Part shown: positions 50,240 through 61,379 of the stretch, piece after piece
Numbering within the stretch: the first letter of the stretch is position 1
Layout: each line of letters begins with the position of its first letter
From: Rheum nobile
Taxonomy: Eukaryota > Streptophyta > Magnoliopsida > Caryophyllales > Polygonaceae
Length of the DNA stretch: 64,000 nt
Assembly (NCBI GenBank): GCA_027886185.1
Contig: WOAB01000589.1
Coordinates: 7,693,001-7,757,000, forward strand
Direction: 5' to 3'
Notes under the pieces: model-generated
Seen by the model: only the letters and a program-made list of their open reading frames with translations
What the model was told of the DNA's origin: nothing
Databases searched by the model: none
Made by a program: the position numbers and the translations under genes

Positions 50240-50350
50240 CAAATCGCCTTAATCCTCCATTGAAGATCCACCTTGAAGCTTCATGGTCATCTCATTAAAT
50301 CGCTCCCGCTTATCCTCCCCAAATTGCCTTAATCCTCCATGGAAGATCCA
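50240..50350 (+). repeat. Direct repeat of about 40 bp
   Basis: The phrase atcgctcccgcttatcctccccaaat followed by gccttaatcctccat and gaagatccacct occurs twice, at 50219 and 50299, with an 80-bp offset. Confidence 0.7.
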
Positions 50351-50716
50351 CCTCTCTCTCTATCTCATATTCCTCTCTGCCACAGGAAATCGCCATTGAC
50401 GACTTTGTCGGAGCTTCGCTTCTCCTCGTTGTTCGTATCTTCTTGTCGCCTCCTCGCTTTATCATCGTCTTCGTTTCGATTATCCTCGTCCCTCGCTTCT
50501 CCATAAGTATCTTACTCTAATTTTTGAACCTAATTTTTTTAACCCTAAATCCTTTCGGTTTCTTACTCTAATTTTTACTTTTTTTCGCCATTTTTCTCCT
50601 TCGATTGCTTCACTAATTTGATCCATGGTGCTTATTTCGTCATATATTGTTGCTGAATGCTTATTGATTTCCACCCTTTCTCAATCTTTTCAATTTTTCA
50701 ATGTTAGGGTTTGTAC

Positions 50717-50792
50717 ATGGTTAGGGGACTGATGGGAAAGGATAGAATGTCCCTGAAGAGAAAGCTTGGCAAGCGTAGAAAACTTGTTGAAG
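50717..50792 (+). other. Possible short first exon encoding a basic peptide
   Basis: The ATG at 50717 opens 25 codons rich in Lys and Arg (MSLKRKLGKRRKLVE), ending at a strong donor, gaag|gtaagt, in phase 1. A similar basic stretch (AKRRLKLHARLKKHKALRNS) can be read at about 52020-52080 and might be another exon, but I could not establish an acceptor. The peptide resembles a nuclear localisation signal. Layout and phase match the candidate exon at 6016. Confidence 0.3.
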
Positions 50793-50819
50793 GTAAGTTT
50801 TGATGCTATTATTAGTTGA

Positions 50820-51470
50820 TGTTCATATTTCGCGTTATGATATTCATGTTAACAGTATTGTTATTCACAGTGTTATAATTTGTGTGTTTTGATATTTATG
50901 TTTTGGATATTGTATATTTGATATTTAGTTTCTCTGGGGTGTTATTCATTATAATAATGTTGATATTTATGTGGATTCATATTTTGCTTGTTGATGGTGT
51001 TATATGAGTTCTTGATCATTGATATTCACCTTTTTTATGTGATATTCAAATTATTTGTTGTGATATTCATAAAAATGCTTTTGATATTCATGTTAGATGT
51101 AGGTTTCATACGTATTCAAGCTTTATGATGTGATATTCACAATAATGTTGTTGATATTCATGTTGGAACAGTTTTGGTGTTTTGTTGGTATTGTTTGTAC
51201 TGTTTGCAATTGATATTCAAATTGTTTGATGTGATATTCATACAAATTCTTTTGATATTCATATACATGTAGGATTGATGCTCTAAGTAGTTCATATTCA
51301 AATTTTACGATTTGATATTCACTATAATGTTGTTGATACTCGCGTTGGATCATTTTGGTGTTTTCTTGGCGTTATTATTACTATTTGAGATTGATATTCA
51401 AATTATTTGACGTGATATTCATACAAATGCTTTTGATATGCATGTTCGATTAGTTTTAGTGCTTTTATTT
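50820..51470 (+). repeat. gatattcat motif array (plus orientation)
   Basis: The motif tgatattca(tgtt/aat) recurs about every 25-35 bp, more than fifteen times. Longer units (gttgatattcatgttgga, caaattgtttgatgtgatattcat) repeat near 51130, 51240 and 51370 with a period of about 120-170 bp. Confidence 0.75.
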
Positions 51471-51479
51471 ATGGTTAGG

Positions 51480-51690
51480 GTTTAGTGTGTATGGAATCTA
51501 GGTATATGGTTTATGGTTTATGGATTTAGGGCATATGGGTTTATGAGTTTAGGGTTTAGGGTTTAGGGTTTATGTATGAGGGTTTAGGGGTTTATGGTTC
51601 AAGGGTTAGGGTTTAGGGGCTTATGATTTAGGGTTTAGGGCTTATGGGTTAGGATTTAAGGTTTCGGGTTTAGGGTTTATGTGATATTCA
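51480..51690 (+). repeat. Interstitial telomere-like repeats (TTTAGGG variants)
   Basis: About 200 bp of degenerate gtttaggg, gtttatgg and gattaggg units include three consecutive perfect copies of tttaggg near 51550-51570. TTTAGGG is the common plant telomere repeat. The array lies in the middle of the element, between the opposed gatattca arrays. Confidence 0.7.
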
Positions 51691-52059
51691 TGATATCTAT
51701 TTTAATATTCATGTTGGCTCAAATTTTGTTTTTTGATGGTGTTGTATGATTTGTTGATCATTGATATCCACTTTGTATTATGTGACATTCATGTTGTTGA
51801 TACTAATGCTTTGTTGATACAAGTATGTCTCCATATGCAACACTATAAAAATTTCAAAACTAATCCAATGTGAATATCAACATTGTTTTCAAGCTTAACT
51901 CTTCAAAACACATGATTTCATTGAGGACAATGTATTCTCACACATGAACGAAAACATTATTAATGATGATGTACCCAATTGAGTTGATGTTCAACCTAAA
52001 CTGGATGGGACTGTTGCATCGGCAAAGAGACGGTTGAAGCTACATGCTCGTCTAAAAAA

Positions 52060-53520
52060 GCACAAGGCATTACGTAATAGCGATATTCATGTTTGTTATT
52101 CTTAATATTCATGTAATCAATACTGATGTTCATGTACATTTTTCGTATAGAACTATTTGTTTTAGTGTGAAGTGATTATTTTTGGTTAGGGTTATGATAT
52201 TCATGGTGAAACATAGTGATATTCATACTAGTATAGAATGATATTCATATTTATAGATACAACAAATTAGTTGCAAGCTACAACTTAATCTCATGAATAA
52301 CTGATCGCAGAACACAAATCCCTTCATATCCTTACAAGTATTAATATCAAATTGCACACGGACTGAATGAATATGACATGTAAAAAGATTAGAAGTATAA
52401 CACAAATCCCTTCGTATCCTTACAAAATTTATGAATTATATAATGCATAGCATGAATAACTGGTCGAAGAACATGAATATCTATAAGTAGAATTCTAATA
52501 TCAAAAAAATCATTTATATCCAAACCAAGCTAAATGTTGTTAATGCTAAACGCATGAAAATCGACATGTGAAACATGAATATCTAGGAACAGAATACGAA
52601 TAACGAAATTACAATTCTTCTTTGCAAAACTTTGATTTTGTATCATCGTCGTCAAAAACACACTTTGTGCAAAAACGCACTCCGTGCCAAACTTTGATTT
52701 TGTATCATCTTCTTCTGATATTTCATTTTCTAATACATCAATGCCTTCCTCTGAGCTTTCTAACATCATATCTTCGCTTGAAACACTCTTTGTACACGAC
52801 CCTAACACATGCAATAAATTTTGAATATCAATACATAATGCATGAATATCATTATCAAATTCAATAATATGCACGTGAAAAATCGAGAAGTAGTATTATA
52901 GGAAATTATATTTATATTTCCATGGAAGATATTCATTTCAATAATAATATAAGGGTTGAATGCCAGTTCACAATACATGAACATCGTTCACAACATATTG
53001 AATATCGTCAAAAATAAAGAATATTCAAATTGATATCATCGATATGCAAGACACAATACACATACAACAACGCCTATCTAAGTACTATAATGAATATCTA
53101 GTAAAAGGATATGAATATAATTAGACAACCGCATTGCATCAACAATAGAAGTAGTAATTGGGATATGAATATCTACACACAAATCATGAATATATGTGAA
53201 GAGAGTTTGAATATCACGTAATCACTCGATATACGACAAACCACATAGGAAACCGTATGAATATCTATACACAAATCATGAATATCTATGAAGCGATTAT
53301 TAATATCAAGTAAGTATTCAAGATACGACGAATTCCACAGGAAACCAATTCAATATTCACACACAAATCATGAATATCTTTGAAGCGAGTATGAATATCA
53401 AGTAAGTACTAAATATACTACAAATCACACAGGAAAACATTTCAATTTCTACACACTAATCATGAATATCAATGAAGCGAGTATCAATATTGAGTAAATA
53501 GTCGAGTTTCGACAAATCCC
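52060..53520 (-). repeat. atgaatatc motif array (minus orientation of gatattcat)
   Basis: Mostly the reverse complement of the motif at 50820, repeated dozens of times. In 53190-53480 a longer unit (cacacaaatcatgaatatctatgaagcgag...aagta) is repeated three to four times with a period of about 70-80 bp. Confidence 0.7.
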
Positions 53521-54210
53521 ATAAGAGACCATGTTCGTATCATCTTCAACATTACTCATCTAAAAGTGATTGTACGAAACAAGCTCGGAAAATCAAAATT
53601 CTGTAAAGAATCAAACTAATCTCATCAAAAAAACATACAATCCCCACAAAATTGAAAACTAATCAATGGTGGATCAACTCACCATGGTTCATCTCGACTT
53701 AAAAGCAGAGTGTTTGGAAGCCGACAATGAGGAAGACTATGATGGGTGCTTATTCTTCGTTTCGATGAAGCGCAATTCAGAGCTCTTCCAATGGAGGTTT
53801 GTTGGAGAAGACGATGGATGTTAGATCTCATTCTTCTTGAAAATTTAGAGATCTCGCACCAGATTTGAAAGGAGGATACGATGGAGTGAAGATGTTGTTG
53901 GATCAGTACGATTGTTCTGCAAAATCGAACTCTTCAAATGGTGGATTGGTGTAGAAATCTGTGGATCGGAGCTCTGCGTGGAAGACGTGGTGAATAACTG
54001 CAGAATTCTCTCTCCAATCTTCTCCTAACTGCTTATTTTGGAGGATTGTAATTTTGGAAATTCAGAAAATCCGTTGGGATATTCAATCCCATGTGATCCG
54101 ACCCCATACACCCTCAATATACTCTCCAAATCCAGCCATCCAACACCCCCAATCCGGTGCTCCATGATTGTCCACTCGTTTTACCGAAACCTCTCTCTAT
54201 ATATATATAT

Positions 54211-57200
54211 ATGCTTTTAAGCAACAATTTGTGATAACATCATGTACTACTCATTAATTAAGTTATAACTGATTTGATAATGCTTAATTTGTACCCAACA
54301 CTAAAAATAGAATACATATTTTTTTGGCCTTTCACCAATCGGTTTAATCCGGTTTGGGATAACTGATTGTGAAAGCAGACCTCTTTAACTATTTTCACTC
54401 TATATAAGTTGTTGAAAAGACTCGAACACCTCCAGCTAGGGCACTTACAAAGCCGAACGTTGGTGCCTTAAATTTTCTATCTTTATAATAATAATAAAAT
54501 AATCTCATCCAATAAATCTATACATAATATGTGAAATGAATATGAATGAAAGTATTGTTGCTAGGTTGATAAAAATATTACTGTTAAATTTTACAAAAGA
54601 TGTGGATTGAGATTCATAATATTCAAATATCCTAGTTACACGCGCGCTATAGAAGAAAAAAAATTAATCATCCAAATAGTAAGTCACATTGTTGTGCGTT
54701 TAGTTATATCTTTTTCATGGATAAGATCATTTGCATAATCATGGTACAATTGTATCCATGTGATTGTGTCACGAATTAAGGGCCACGCATTATTTTTTGT
54801 CAGAATTAATCAAGGGCCACTAAGTGGTTGAATTTCTTAATGTTAATTATGGATATGGCCTAACCCTTGTGATCGGTTTATGACTATTAGACAACTCATT
54901 CACACCACCAAGCACTTCACATGAACCCTAATATCATTTTCTCATTGCATTGCTTGACTTATTTATACGTTGTGATGATGTATGAAATTTGTTATCGTCT
55001 TTCGATTGACTCTAATATTTTTGCAATAGTTTATTTATTCCATGCGTTAAGGGTATATAATAAGAATCCAAATTTAGAAATTAGTACTCTAGATCGACTA
55101 GTCTAAATAAAATAAAAATAAACACGTGAAGCAAATATTATACAAAATCCAAAATAAAAAATTAACAGAACTTTTCTAAATCCGAATGTTTATCTCATTA
55201 GAAAATCGTTCTTATGATGTATGGAGTAAACTGTCGAAAAGTATAAGGTTTTGGAAGTCCAGTCTGATTTATGAGCTCGTAATCTCGTATCAAAAAGATC
55301 CAATATGAAATTACTACCTTAAACAAGCCAAGTTAAGTAGCTAAACCTTTTCTAAAATTAGTGGAGATTTCATATTAGGCTTGTCAAGCCATCCCAATTC
55401 ACTAATTTAATAAAATTAAGGTTCGACAAAATGTGCTAACATTGATATTAAATAATACTCCGTATATTCTTAACATATATCTAAGTGGATTATGTAATGA
55501 GATTTAGCTTTTGGTAAAGTAAAGCTTTATTGTAAGACGTGAGTCATTGGATTGGATAAAATTAATGGATGAGATTTATTCTAATTAGACTCTATTTAAT
55601 TACCATGAAAGTGTTTTTTTGGATCTTTTAATAAGTGAGATTTTATTTTTCTAGAGAGATCCCAAACTTCTAACCCCCACCACAAACAACATCAAATCCC
55701 AAACTCAAAAACAACAACTTCATTTCTCAAGTACAAACAACCCACAACATCAACAAGAAGAAGACCAACATTCAAATTTGGAACTCCATCGATAATCAAG
55801 GGACCTCCTTTTATAAGGAGTAACACCCATATCAATTACCATGAACAACTTCTCAAAAATCAACAACCCCTAACAACAACTTATGCCAACATACTTCTCT
55901 GGGACTTCGAAAGAGGTTTTCTCCCTTGTCTCTAATATTCCCCAAATTCTCGTTTTGGAATACATCCAATTTATTCAAATCTGATAAACTCAAAATAAAA
56001 GGAAAACCATTTGAATGAGCTTGAACAAAATCCATTGTTGAAGTGTTTGCAATACCAATGCAAATCATGCTCACCAAGCTCATCCAACCGCAGATCTGCT
56101 CACTCTTGGCCTAGTAATATCTCTTCACACCTCCCCAAGCCCACACCTCACCAGATCTGATGCGCCCGTCGAGCCATCTTGTGCCCAAACCCGCCGTCGG
56201 CTTATACCAATAATTGATCCCCAACCCACGAGCAACTGAGTTACCTCGTTGTCTTGTTGTGCAAGCTCTTGATTTTAATTAAAAAAAAGGAGAGAAGAAG
56301 ATGAAATCATAATTTGGGGTATTCTGGAAAGTGGAAACTCTGCTTGAGCATGGTGGTTAGAGGTTGAACATTACTATTTCCAGTAATTATACACGCCCCC
56401 CTTATTTGGCCTATTTGCACATTTGTGCCCTACTTTTTAAAGTTGTGGCAAAACTGCCCTTATTTGACTTTTAAAAAATTCTAAAAATTACCCAAACCTA
56501 ATTATTTTATTATTCTAAGTTTAAAAAATTATTTTAACCCAAAATTAAAGTGTAGAAAAATCAATTTAGGTTAAAATGAAGCTTAAGTCACATCTCTTTA
56601 TAAAATTAACCATATTTAAATCATGATTAACACTTTTTTAATCTTAACTCAAATAATCTAGGTTAAGATTGATAAGTTTATTTAAATTATAATTAACATA
56701 AGGTTAACCATAATTTAAACCATTCATAACTTAAAGAGATAACATACTTAGGGTATTTATTATTTTATACCTTCATGGATAAACATAATAATTCTTATAA
56801 CTTTTATTATTATATTTAAATGTAAAATTACATTCATTTTTATATTTATTTATTTATTTATTTCTACACCATACTATTATAGCCCATTTGTTAATTTGTA
56901 CAAAATTATCTTAAACTAACTTTTGAACTTAAGTTAATGAAAATTTAAATTACTCCTCTAAAAGAAATAAAATAAATTTAACTTTTATTTTTATCAAATT
57001 AAAATTACCAAATTACCCTTCTAATTTAGTGGGATATTACAGTTTGGACCCGGTTCCGGTTCAGAACCCGGTTCACCCATATTTTTTTAAAGTAAAAATT
57101 CATAAAAATTGAAAAATATTGAAAAAATTCTAACAGATAATTAATGTATTTTTAACTTAAATTATTAATTTTTAGACTTAATTATAACATTAAACTTACA

Positions 57201-57582
57201 CATTTAAGTTAATAATGTATTATTTAACCTAATAAGATATTAATTATACTTAAAAAAAACTATTTTTAAAATTTTAACCACCGAACCGATGGCTCAATGA
57301 TGTGTTGAACCTGAACGTCTCAACTCTTGAACCGCCGGTCCGATCTGATTTAGGGCTTATCCGGGTTTGACCCGATCCGGATCCGATTCCAAGTTTCAGA
57401 ATCGGGTTTGGCTATATATATATATATATCTAGCTCTAGCTCCTATTACTAAGTGGCTTATATAAAGGTCAATTTAGGTAGTCTTTGCTACCTCTAAATA
57501 AATGAAACAAAATGAATATCTCATAAGTTCCAATTTTATAGCCATCCTATTTTTGATAAAACTGCTTTAGGTAGTATGTTAT
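54211..57582. other. No supported gene
   Basis: AT-rich intergenic DNA. 57030-57415 is rich in acccggttc/gacccgat phrases, as in decayed hAT MITEs, but no TSD was found. A 76-codon minus-strand ORF at 55853-56083 and the surrounding 55650-56340 have moderate GC content and look UTR-like. I do not recognise a product. Confidence 0.4.
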
Positions 57583-57870
57583 TCATCTAGAGGAAGAAGA
57601 CCAGTATAAATTTTCTAAAAAAGACAAGCAACCCTCATTACAACTTGTAGATTTTTGTGAATATCTGGTCACTCTTGGATTTACAAGAACAACTTCTCCT
57701 TCTCCACGTTCGCCATCAAGATTAAAGACCATAAGTAGAACATTTATTCCTACTTGGGGAGCAGAGAGTCCAATGCCATCAGTTCTATGACGAAAAACAA
57801 ACCGAAAGTGAATTTCCCAAAGAGGAGATGATAAAGCTGAATTCCTCAAAACCACATAGAGAACCGACAT
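57583..57870 (-). pseudogene. PDF1B: Peptide deformylase (PDF1B-like) fragment
   Basis: 95 codons on the minus strand include the deformylase motif 1 (DGIGLSAPQVGIN, residues about 32-44) and motif 2 (EGCLSF, about 79-84), whose Cys binds the metal. Motif 3 (HEFDH) and both termini are missing. After EGCLSF the expected Pro is replaced and the frame drifts into LENLYWSSSSR. Organellar deformylases of about 190-270 residues remove the formyl group from new plastid and mitochondrial proteins. This is a remnant of one or two exons, cut a few dozen bases from the CACTA end at 57910. Confidence 0.75.
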
Positions 57871-57909
57871 AAGTCAAATTATCATCTTATAAGCACCATT
57901 TATCTATAA

Positions 57910-58553
57910 CACTACTAGAAATACGGGCCAATTACGACACCTTGCCTTTGACACTATTACATTGTGTCGAAAAAATATGTGGCGCGTGGGCGGGATGACA
58001 ATTTTTGACACCATTCTCTATCGAAGACATTATCGACACTTTAACGTGTCAATATAAGACAAATATCAATTACCGACTCTTCTAGGTGTCGTTAATGACT
58101 AGTAAATAAAAGCCATTTTCGACATCTTTATTTGTCTTTATATTTAACCCTAATAAATCAACACCTCGATCAGTGTCTCTTCAGCTAGTCCTCCTCAGTC
58201 TTCTTCCTCCCGCATTCTTCCTCTCACGCTCAGCTCCCCCTCCTCTGCGTGTCTTTAATTCGTAGCAACTTCACTCTTCTTCCTCCCGCCCCGCCTTCTC
58301 CCTCTCACGCTCTGTTTCTGATAGATTTAAGGATCACTGGAGTCTCAGTGCAAGGCAAACGCTCGATGAAGCCCCGGATGGTCTAGAACTCAATTGGAAG
58401 CCAATGGCACCTCCTCAGTTTTTGGTGTTTCTGGATGGTGATTCTCGGCTGATTGTGGATGATATGAAGGTGAAGACGTAGAGGTGTGATGATGGATCAA
58501 TGGTGGATGAAGGTGGCCGTGGAAGGTGATGATGATGATGGACGTTTGAGGGA
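57910..58553 (+). mobile_element. CACTA element 1, left end
   Basis: It starts cactactagaaatacgggcc, the classic terminal repeat of plant CACTA (En/Spm) transposons. Subterminal repeats on the theme gacac(c)/gtgtc follow at 57940-58140. After 58140 comes a pyrimidine-rich, UTR-like stretch with a tandem cttcctcccgc...cctctcacgctc duplication (58200-58315) that may be captured host sequence. Gypsy C is inserted at 58554. The right end is not in the window. Confidence 0.7.
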
Positions 58554-59234
58554 TGATAAGGCTCTTCCTTGGCTGGATATGACACACCAACAAGGGAGAA
58601 CAAAGGTTGGTTGATCTTGGAGATTTGACACACTCTAAGATCAATCAACAAGTGCTTGATTCAACACACAAGCAAGGGAGGAATTGAAGAACGTCTCCTT
58701 CAATGGAGGAGAGAGTTTTTGGAAAACAAACTGCTTTCTTAATCTGATTAAAACGTGTCCTTACAAAATCCCTAATCAACCCTTTTATATGGCTAAGTAA
58801 ATTAGAAGACAAACAATGCAAAATCATTGAAAAAGAAGCTAAGGCAGCTGGCTGCCCTCCTAATGTTTTCTAAATTTAAACAATCCCAAAAGCCTTAAAA
58901 TAAGTCTAAAAATGTCATAAACTAAAACCCAATAAGTCACGCGCTTGGACGCGCCATAATAAGGTTAATGGGCTCAATGGATATCGAGTTGAGAGCTCCA
59001 AGACTCGTAAGGGCTTCAATGCACAAGAGGCCCTTCTTGAGCTCCATTTGAAGTTGCTTGGCTCGGGTCCTTGTGAGAGCACCGAGAGGAAGCTCTTTAT
59101 CTTGATCTTGGCTCGAGATGGAGTCAAGAGCTTCACTTGGCTCTTCTTGCTCATCTTGGACACTTGAGCCACCACTTGAGCCATCATGGTCATCCGGGCT
59201 TTCTTGGTGCCCTTGATGGGACTTGGTCACATCA
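58554..59234 (-). repeat. Gypsy C 3' LTR
   Basis: The start at 59234 is fixed by the purine tract and the tgatgtgacc motif shared with Gypsy B. The end at tgataagg (58554, plus strand) is chosen from the terminal ...ttatca and is less certain. Confidence 0.65.
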
Positions 59235-60025
59235 TCCTCCCTCTCTTGAAAGGGATTCGACCTCGAATCCAGCTCGTCAAGGTCCATATCATCGTCCACC
59301 AAGAAAGGCACCAAGTCAGCCATATTGAACACATCATGAACACCATAGGCTAGAGGCAACTCTAGCTTGTAGGCATTGTCATTGATCTTCTCTAGCACTT
59401 GGAATGGACCATCTTCTCTTGGCTTCAACTTGGAGTTGCGAAGGGAAGGAAAACACTCCTTCCTTAGGTGCACCCAACTAGGTCGCCCGGGTCAAAGAGC
59501 ACCTCTTTGCGCCCCTTGTAAGCTAGCCTCTTGTATTGCATGGCCCTCCGCTCTAGTTGCAATCGGGTCTCTTCGTGCAACTTCTGAATCTCTTTGGCGT
59601 GGTCAGCCCTCTCTTTGCTCTCTCGGTCCTTGATGGCATATGGCATGAGCTCAAGTGGTGTTATGGGATTGATGCCATACATTACCTTGAATGATGTCTT
59701 CTTTGTAGTTGAGTGAACCGATCTATTGTATGCAAACTCAATGAAAGAGAGACATTCTTCCCACCTGTGCAAGTTAGTTTGCAACATAGACCTAAGCAAA
59801 GTACCAAGAGATCGGTTTACTACCTCGGTTTGTCCATCCGTTTGAGGATGACAAGTGGTGGAAAATAAGATCTTTGTTCCAAGCTTGGCCCAGAGTGTCT
59901 TCCAGAAATAGGTTAGGAACTTCATATCTCGATCTGAAACAATAGACCTAGGAACTCCATGCAATCTCACAACTTGGTCAAAGAAAAGGTTAGCAACATG
60001 GGAAGCATCATCCGTCTTATGGCAT
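58937..60025 (-). pseudogene. Gypsy C integrase and polyprotein tail
   Basis: 59464-59970 encodes the C-terminal half of the Ty3/Gypsy integrase core: GVPRSIVSDRD, the block TCHPQTDGQTEVVNRSLG containing the final Glu, and FAYNRSVHSTTKKTSF. The frame also reads on upstream to the CACTA border at 60026 (NLFFDQVVRLHG). A one-base deletion near 59473 shifts the frame into 58937-59473, with the tail LRKECFPSLRNSKLKPR, VFNMADLVPFL and an acidic, low-complexity end. From 59234 onward the tail is encoded inside the LTR (about 99 residues). The first two catalytic Asp positions are not both in the window. Confidence 0.85.
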
Positions 60026-60044
60026 CACTAGTGGAAAAAACACT

Positions 60045-60390
60045 TTTTGAGGCTCCCTTTTAGAGGCGTACATATATCAAAACGCCTTAACAACGACCTA
60101 CGCAATCAATTGTTCAGGTTTTTGAGGCGGATAATTATTTTATACGCCTCAAAAAAATCTATTGAGGCGGGCAATTTATTATACGCCTCAAAAAGTTTCC
60201 AAAAAAATATTCCCGCTAAAGTATTGGAGGCGGGCCAATGTTAGGCTCGCCTCTAATGGTACATAATTGAGGCGGGCGAAAAAGCCCGCCTCTATTAACT
60301 TTTGTTGAGGCGGGCCTCTTATAGCCCGCCTCAACAAATGTATGCAATAGAGGCGGGCATTAAGAGGCCCGCCTCTATTAGCTCATTACT
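60045..60390 (+). repeat. CACTA element 2 left subterminal palindromes
   Basis: At least six hairpin-forming units pair ttgaggcg(ggc) or agaggcgggc with the reverse complement 10-15 bp away. Examples are at 60121-60153, 60305-60337 and 60348-60381. In En/Spm such subterminal motifs bind the element-encoded protein, and here they are unusually GC-rich and palindromic. Confidence 0.85.
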
Positions 60391-60742
60391 CGGCCTTCAT
60401 TTTCGATATTTTACGGCCTTCGTTTCCTCTCCCTCCACATTCCTCCGCCGGAGAAGAGCAGCTGTTCTTCACTCACCCCGTTTCTCCGCGGCAATTTCTA
60501 CCCTAACCTCTCGCTCCTCGAGAAACCTGTCGCAAAAACCCTAATTCTGCTCTATCGCCATGAACTGCTCAAGTAAATCTCTCCCCATTCATCACTCTTG
60601 TTCGTTCGTTTGTTTTGATTTTCTTCTTCTTGAACTTGTTGTTTTGTTCGGCGCAGTTTCCGGTGAGGTGCCGGAGGAGCCCGTCGTTTCGAAGACATCT
60701 GGGCTTCTCTATGAGAAGCGGTTGATTGAACGGCATATCTCC
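60391..60742 (+). pseudogene. PRP19: PRP19 5' fragment (5' UTR, exons 1 and 2)
   Basis: The coding part of exon 1 is 60560-60572 (ATGAACTGCTCAA, donor gtaaat) and exon 2 is 60657-60742 (acceptor gcgcag, donor gtaagt). Exon 2 gives SGEVPEEPVVSKTSGLLYEK and then RLIERHIS. With MNC this is the N-terminus of plant PRP19 (PUB59/60, MAC3), the start of its U-box ubiquitin ligase domain. PRP19 acts in the NTC/MAC spliceosome complex. Splice phase at the intron is kept. A pyrimidine-rich 5' UTR precedes the ATG, so the host promoter may have come along. The remainder of the roughly 520-residue protein is absent. Confidence 0.85.
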
Positions 60743-61379
60743 GTAAGTGTCGTTCATTTTTTCTTTGGATTTTCGTGGTTTTCTTCTGGATTTAAGTGTG
60801 AAGTGATATCCTTTCATGTAATTTCGTTGCGAATTTGTTTCGACTTCTATTGTGTGCGTTTTCCATGGAGGGCCTTCTTTAGTCTGGGGATTTCGGGTTT
60901 ATACCATACTTGTAACCCTAGAAGATTAGTTTGTGTCCAGATTTGGATTATGAGGTTATAATGCTTTAATGTGAACCAGTTTAAGTAAGATTATCGCGGT
61001 TCTAGTTTACTCTCACAATTTGTCTAAACAATACTCATTTACTTACTCCATCCGTACTGTTTATTTGCTTTGCTCTTTCAGATTTAATGAATCATTTTCT
61101 TTCGTTACAGCCTGATGCATGAAACTTTTCTTACATCTTATAAGTAGAATAGCATGCCATCCTGTTTGTATCTGAATATAAGAATAATCTCTTGTTTTTT
61201 TTGGTTGGAGAATAATCTCTTGTTTGTCATTCTGAGTTATCTGACTTGGAAAAATAGAACATTCCACTAGTTCAGTGTTTGACTGCAAGAATGAAGTGGA
61301 TAGACATTCAAAGGAGTTTTGAATGAGTTTCTCTTTATTCTTTTTTAATCTAGTTATAAATATGTTTGCTATCTTGCAG

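Larger units (their letters stand above)
50010..54210. mobile_element. Probable Mutator-like or other TIR element with opposed motif arrays
   Basis: The ends can be aligned as degenerate inverted repeats. The left side has agagagttatggtaaaatg then tgtggac (50019-50043). The right side on the minus strand has agagaggtttcggtaaaacg then agtggac (about 54170-54200). Both lie beside tatatata runs. The interior holds one possible first exon (50717-50792), an array of gatattcat, telomere-like repeats, and an array of the reverse complement atgaatatc. No transposase domain is visible, and a precise TSD could not be read. Confidence 0.4.
58554..60025 (-). mobile_element. Gypsy C, 3' part of a Ty3/Gypsy element
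   Basis: On the minus strand this is integrase, polyprotein tail, purine tract (agagagggagga) and the 3' LTR (58554-59234, about 681 bp; tgatgtgacc...cttatca). It is related to Gypsy B, sharing the tail, the LTR start and a TATA box (tataaaag, plus coordinates 58782-58789). The element is cut at 60025/60026 by CACTA element 2. The remainder should lie beyond the right edge of the window. Confidence 0.85.

Noticed and set aside
55853..56083. 76-codon minus-strand ORF as a small gene
   Set aside because: No domain, no homologous neighbour and no clear gene structure. It cannot be supported from sequence alone.
57030..57415. Second hAT-like MITE
   Set aside because: The composition resembles the element at 6205, but no terminal repeat or 8-bp duplication could be found.
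57583..57870. Intact peptide deformylase gene
   Set aside because: Only motifs 1 and 2 are present. The HEFDH motif, transit peptide and remaining exons are missing.
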